Source: Isohypsibius dastychi (lineage: Eukaryota > Tardigrada > Eutardigrada > Parachela > Isohypsibiidae). Taken from it: 10,004 nt of DNA. Below, in pieces: positions 7,877 to 10,004 of this stretch; within the stretch, counting starts at the first letter, position 1; the number at the start of each line of letters is the position of its first letter. A program made the translations under genes and the position numbers. The DNA lies in contig JAQIWT010001645.1 of assembly GCA_034696485.1 (NCBI GenBank), positions 1-10,004 of the forward strand. Reading direction: 5' to 3'. The notes beneath the pieces were generated by a model. It ran no database searches, was not told the DNA's origin, and worked only from the letters and a program-made list of their open reading frames with translations.

Positions 7877-7963
7877 GATTTTTTTTCAGCTACGTAACTT
7901 ACATCTGTGAAAAGAAATGATTTTTCGAAAATGCCACTGTTTTGGGGCCGGTTTTTTAATGCT

Positions 7964-7994
7964 TGACGTCACTCTAAACGCAAGAGTGACGTCA
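7964..7994. promoter_or_regulatory. Hairpin tip with two full CRE sites (TGACGTCA)
   Basis: TGACGTCA occurs at 7964-7971 and again at 7987-7994, one in each half of the hairpin, 23 bp apart. TGACGTCA is the full palindromic site for CREB/ATF bZIP factors. As part of a stem, the sites may also be preserved simply as arms of the repeat. Confidence 0.5.
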
Positions 7995-8158
7995 CGCATT
8001 AACAAGCCGGCAACGAACTCTGGCTTGTGTCGGCATCGAAAAAGTCCTTTTTTCAAAAAATCATAATTTTTTACGAATACAAGTTCCGCAGTTGAAAGAA
8101 ATCTGAAAATGTTCTTCTAAGCGCGCTCTATCTGATAAGACTAACTACAGATTTTTGC

Positions 8159-8943
8159 TACGTACTCCAACATAGGCATTAATCTCCTTGTTAGATCTCT
8201 CTCGGTGAAATTCACATCGTACGGTATCATACGAATTTTCCAGATCTGGTTCTATGTGTTTGTAGATCCACGAGCTATCCGCTCCCGTGTAATGAACTCG
8301 GAACGACTTTCATTCAAAGACAAAAACCATTGACCAAAGTACAGTGGTTGACACTCGATCACTTCAAAGAATCTGCTGTCTAGAATGAACCACAGTAGAA
8401 GAAAGTAAAACTGGCTACGGTACTGTATACTTTCTCTCTGAATTGTTTTCAACTTGAACCCACGTAGCCGAACAAAGGGCACAAGTCATGGAGCTGGTTT
8501 AAGTTCGTTCGTGTGTCAGCACAATAGAAGGTTAACCAATATTTTCCAAACTATCGGCAAGCGACATTCGATGAGGTTCGTTGCCTCAAGTTTCATGAAA
8601 AACACTACGAATGATTGACGGTTGAGATGATTTTTGCAGCAAGAAGTTATTACGCAGTGTCGAAACTCGAAAATGATAATGAAGCTAGAAGCAGCAGCAA
8701 TAATGAGTACGGTCGTTAAGTATCGTCGTATTAAATGTTATTGGGATAGACAATGAAACAGACGCATTTTTCTTCCACCACGACGTGCGACCTATTCGAA
8801 CAGAATTTAAAGTTTGTTATGGATGTTTGAAAGAAGTTCGTTCTGCCACGGGCCTGATCTTGCTTTTTGTACTTAAACGACACCCACACTACTTGATTAC
8901 TATCGGAGCATCCGAGAAGACTTTCAGGATATCGATGTTAATC
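8159..8943. other. Intergenic region upstream of the repeat-protein gene
   Basis: No recognisable gene. A 76-codon minus-strand stretch at 8482-8252 contains a hydrophobic segment (QFYFLLLWFIL) but has no recognised relative or visible partner exon. The segment just before 8944 should hold the promoter and leader of the secreted repeat protein. Confidence 0.5.
8921..8927 (+). promoter_or_regulatory. Putative spliced-leader acceptor of the repeat-protein gene
   Basis: CTTTCAG|G, 16 nt before the ATG at 8944, matches the nematode 3' splice-site consensus. Confidence 0.4.
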
Positions 8944-10004
8944 ATGAAGCTCATACTTATACTGCTTTCCGTCGCGGTGCCCTTGATGCAAGGTCGCTCG
9001 TTTGGTCCCCAGGAACGGCAAGCTTACGGCTCAGCCATGCCGATGCCTCAATCAAGCTACAGCGCTCCTGCACCAGGCCCATCACCATCTCCCATGCCGG
9101 CGCCTCAGCCAAGCTACAGCGCTCCTGCACCGGGCCCATCACCATCTCCCATGCCGGCGCCTCAGCCAAGCTACAGCGCTCCTGCACCAGGCCCATCACC
9201 ATCTCCCATGCCGGCGCCTCAACCAAGCTACAGCGCTCCCGCACCAGGCCCGTCACCATCTCCCATGCCGGCGCCTCAACCAAGCTACAGCGCTCCTGCA
9301 CCAGGCCCGTCACCATCTCCCATGCCGGCGCCTCAGCCAAGCTACAGCGCTTCTGCACCAGGCCCATCTCCTGTTCCAGTCCCTCAGCCAACTTACGGTG
9401 CCGCACCTGCATCATCAGTAGGCTCAAGTGCATCGGGCGGTTCAGGCGGTTCATCTGGATACGGTTCGTCGCCAGTTGCACCAGTTGCACCAATGTCAGG
9501 CTATGGTTCTTCATCCGGCGGCTCAGGTGGATCAGGCGGTTCATCTGGATACGGTTCGTCGCCATTTGCACCAGTTGCACCAATGTCAGGCTATGGTTCT
9601 TCATCCGGCGGCTCAGGTGGATCAGGCGGAGGCAGTTCATCTGGATATGGTTCCCCACCAGCTGCAACACCAGCACCCATGTCAATCTACGGCTCTTCAT
9701 CCGGCGGCTCAGGTGGATCAGGTGGGTCAGGCGGTTCTTCTGGATATGGTTCCCCACCAGCTGCAACACCAGCGCCCATGTCAGGCTACGGTTCTTCATC
9801 TGGCGGCTCAGGCAGCTCAGGTGGATCAGGTGGTTCAGGCGGTTCATCTGGATACGGTTCCCCACCAGCTGCAACACCAGCAACCATGTCAAGTTACGGT
9901 TCTTCATCCGGCGGCTCAGGTGGATCAGGCGGAGGCGGTTCTTCTGGATATGGTTCCCCACCAGCTGCAACGCCAGCACCCATGTCAGGCTACGGTTCTT
10001 CGTC
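8944..10004 (+). CDS. Secreted Pro/Ser/Gly/Tyr-rich tandem-repeat protein (3' end missing)
   Basis: An open frame of 353 codons runs to the window edge without a stop or an evident intron. Residues 1-17 (MKLILILLSVAVPLMQG) form a signal peptide with a hydrophobic core, so the product should be secreted. After a short linker (RSFGPQERQAYGSA) come six 19-residue repeats (residues 32-145; consensus MPAPQPSYSAPAPGPSPSP). Then follow five full repeats and one partial repeat of 30-36 residues, combining SGYGSPPAATPAPM with SYGSSSGGSGGSGG. The 353 residues contain no cysteine, and tyrosines are regularly spaced, as in extracellular structural proteins crosslinked through tyrosine. Candidate roles are cuticle, eggshell or secreted coat. 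A C-terminal domain, for example ground-like, could lie outside the window. I do not recognise a named family. The ATG at 8944 is chosen because it directly precedes the signal peptide. Confidence 0.85.
   Translation, partial: MKLILILLSVAVPLMQGRSFGPQERQAYGSAMPMPQSSYSAPAPGPSPSPMPAPQPSYSAPAPGPSPSPMPAPQPSYSAPAPGPSPSPMPAPQPSYSAPAPGPSPSPMPAPQPSYSAPAPGPSPSPMPAPQPSYSASAPGPSPVPVPQPTYGAAPASSVGSSASGGSGGSSGYGSSPVAPVAPMSGYGSSSGGSGGSGGSSGYGSSPFAPVAPMSGYGSSSGGSGGSGGGSSSGYGSPPAATPAPMSIYGSSSGGSGGSGGSGGSSGYGSPPAATPAPMSGYGSSSGGSGSSGGSGGSGGSSGYGSPPAATPATMSSYGSSSGGSGGSGGGGSSGYGSPPAATPAPMSGYGSS
9037..9378 (+). repeat. Six tandem copies of a 57-bp coding repeat
   Basis: Copies start at 9037, 9094, 9151, 9208, 9265 and 9322. 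The four from 9094 to 9321 encode identical peptides and differ only at synonymous third positions (CAG/CAA, CCA/CCG, CCT/CCC). The first and last copies are degenerate, as expected for array edges. Confidence 0.92.
9451..10004 (+). repeat. Tandem 90-108 bp coding repeats (Gly/Ser/Tyr type), continuing past the edge
   Basis: Units start at 9451, 9541, 9637, 9736, 9844 and 9940, with lengths 90, 96, 99, 108 and 96 bp, the last one cut by the edge. Length differences come from gain or loss of Gly/Ser codons such as GGATCA or GGTTCA. The first two units carry APVAPM and the later ones PPAATPAPM, showing two sub-families. Confidence 0.9.

Larger units (their letters stand above)
7824..8158. mobile_element. 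335-bp imperfect palindrome (fold-back element or MITE)
   Basis: The left end reads GCAAAAATCTGCAGTCAG. The reverse complement of the right end reads GCAAAAATCTGTAGTTAG. The similarity continues inward along most of both arms: GAGCGCGCTC next to AGAACATTCT on the left matches GAGCGCGCTT next to AGAACATTTT on the right. Further matches follow around AACTTACAT/AACTTGTAT, ATGATTTTTCGAAAA/ATGATTTTTTGAAAA and TTAATGCTTGACGTCA/TTAATGCGTGACGTCA. The tip is a perfect 12-bp stem (7964-7975 with 7983-7994) around a 7-base loop. It has no coding capacity, which suggests a non-autonomous DNA element. The right arm has about 25 extra bases near the tip. No clear target-site duplication is visible, so the outer edges are approximate. 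Confidence 0.75.

Noticed and set aside
9002-9421. A 139-codon plus-strand frame overlapping the repeat region in another register
   Set aside because: Same cause: it is the alternative register of the 57-bp array. It lacks a sensible N-terminus and stops soon after the array ends.
8957-9979. A 340-codon minus-strand open frame antisense to the repeat protein
   Set aside because: It is a by-product of repeats whose length is a multiple of three: no stop arises in one unit, so none arises in any. It has no signal peptide or recognisable domain, and the plus-strand frame has both a signal peptide and synonymous-only variation.

Overview
The window looks like nuclear DNA from a nematode, probably a rhabditid. 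The genes are compact and broken by GT-AG introns, many only 54-71 nt long. Several 3' splice sites have the nematode TTTTCAG/TTTTTAG form. Similar acceptor-like sites lie just upstream of several start codons, where spliced-leader trans-splicing would be expected. One polymerase III tRNA gene is present. There is no bacterial architecture: no operons with ribosome binding sites and no long uninterrupted genes. The species cannot be named from this sequence.

Layout. (1) 1-2359, minus strand: the first 602 codons of an LSD1/KDM1-type histone demethylase in three exons. It has a low-complexity N-terminus, a SWIRM domain, the FAD-binding motif and the coiled-coil tower, and it runs off the left edge. 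(2) 2360-3520: no supported gene; it probably holds the promoters of the two divergent neighbours. (3) 3521-4281, plus strand: a five-exon gene for a 166-residue protein resembling the 25 kDa protein of the U11/U12 (minor) spliceosomal snRNP. (4) 4591-4683, plus strand: a tRNA-Asp(GTC) gene that appears to contain a 21-nt intron. (5) 4684-5413: non-coding, with a run of 14 G. (6) 5414-6456, plus strand: three exons for the mitochondrial complex I subunit NDUFB11 (ESSS). (7) 7133-7490, minus strand: a three-exon gene for a 58-residue LEA-like hydrophilic protein, with a TATA box and a putative trans-splice site. (8) 7824-8158: a 335-bp imperfect palindrome that looks like a fold-back element or MITE. 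It carries two full CRE sites at its tip and a heat-shock element in one arm. (9) 8159-8943: no gene recognised. (10) 8944-10004, plus strand: the start of a secreted, cysteine-free Pro/Ser/Gly/Tyr repeat protein that runs off the right edge. It has two different tandem repeat blocks.

The genes do not form one pathway. They are housekeeping or chromatin genes (LSD1, SNRNP25-like, tRNA-Asp, NDUFB11), followed by a more lineage-specific stretch (LEA-like gene, palindromic element, repeat protein). The intron models for the four protein genes were built by hand. They are supported because reading frame is kept across every junction and because the joined products resemble known families (three genes) or give an unbroken small protein (LEA-like gene). 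The points most worth a second look are the intron in tRNA-Asp, a minor-spliceosome-type protein in a nematode, the palindromic element with stress and cAMP-type regulatory motifs next to a LEA-like gene, and the recently amplified repeat protein.
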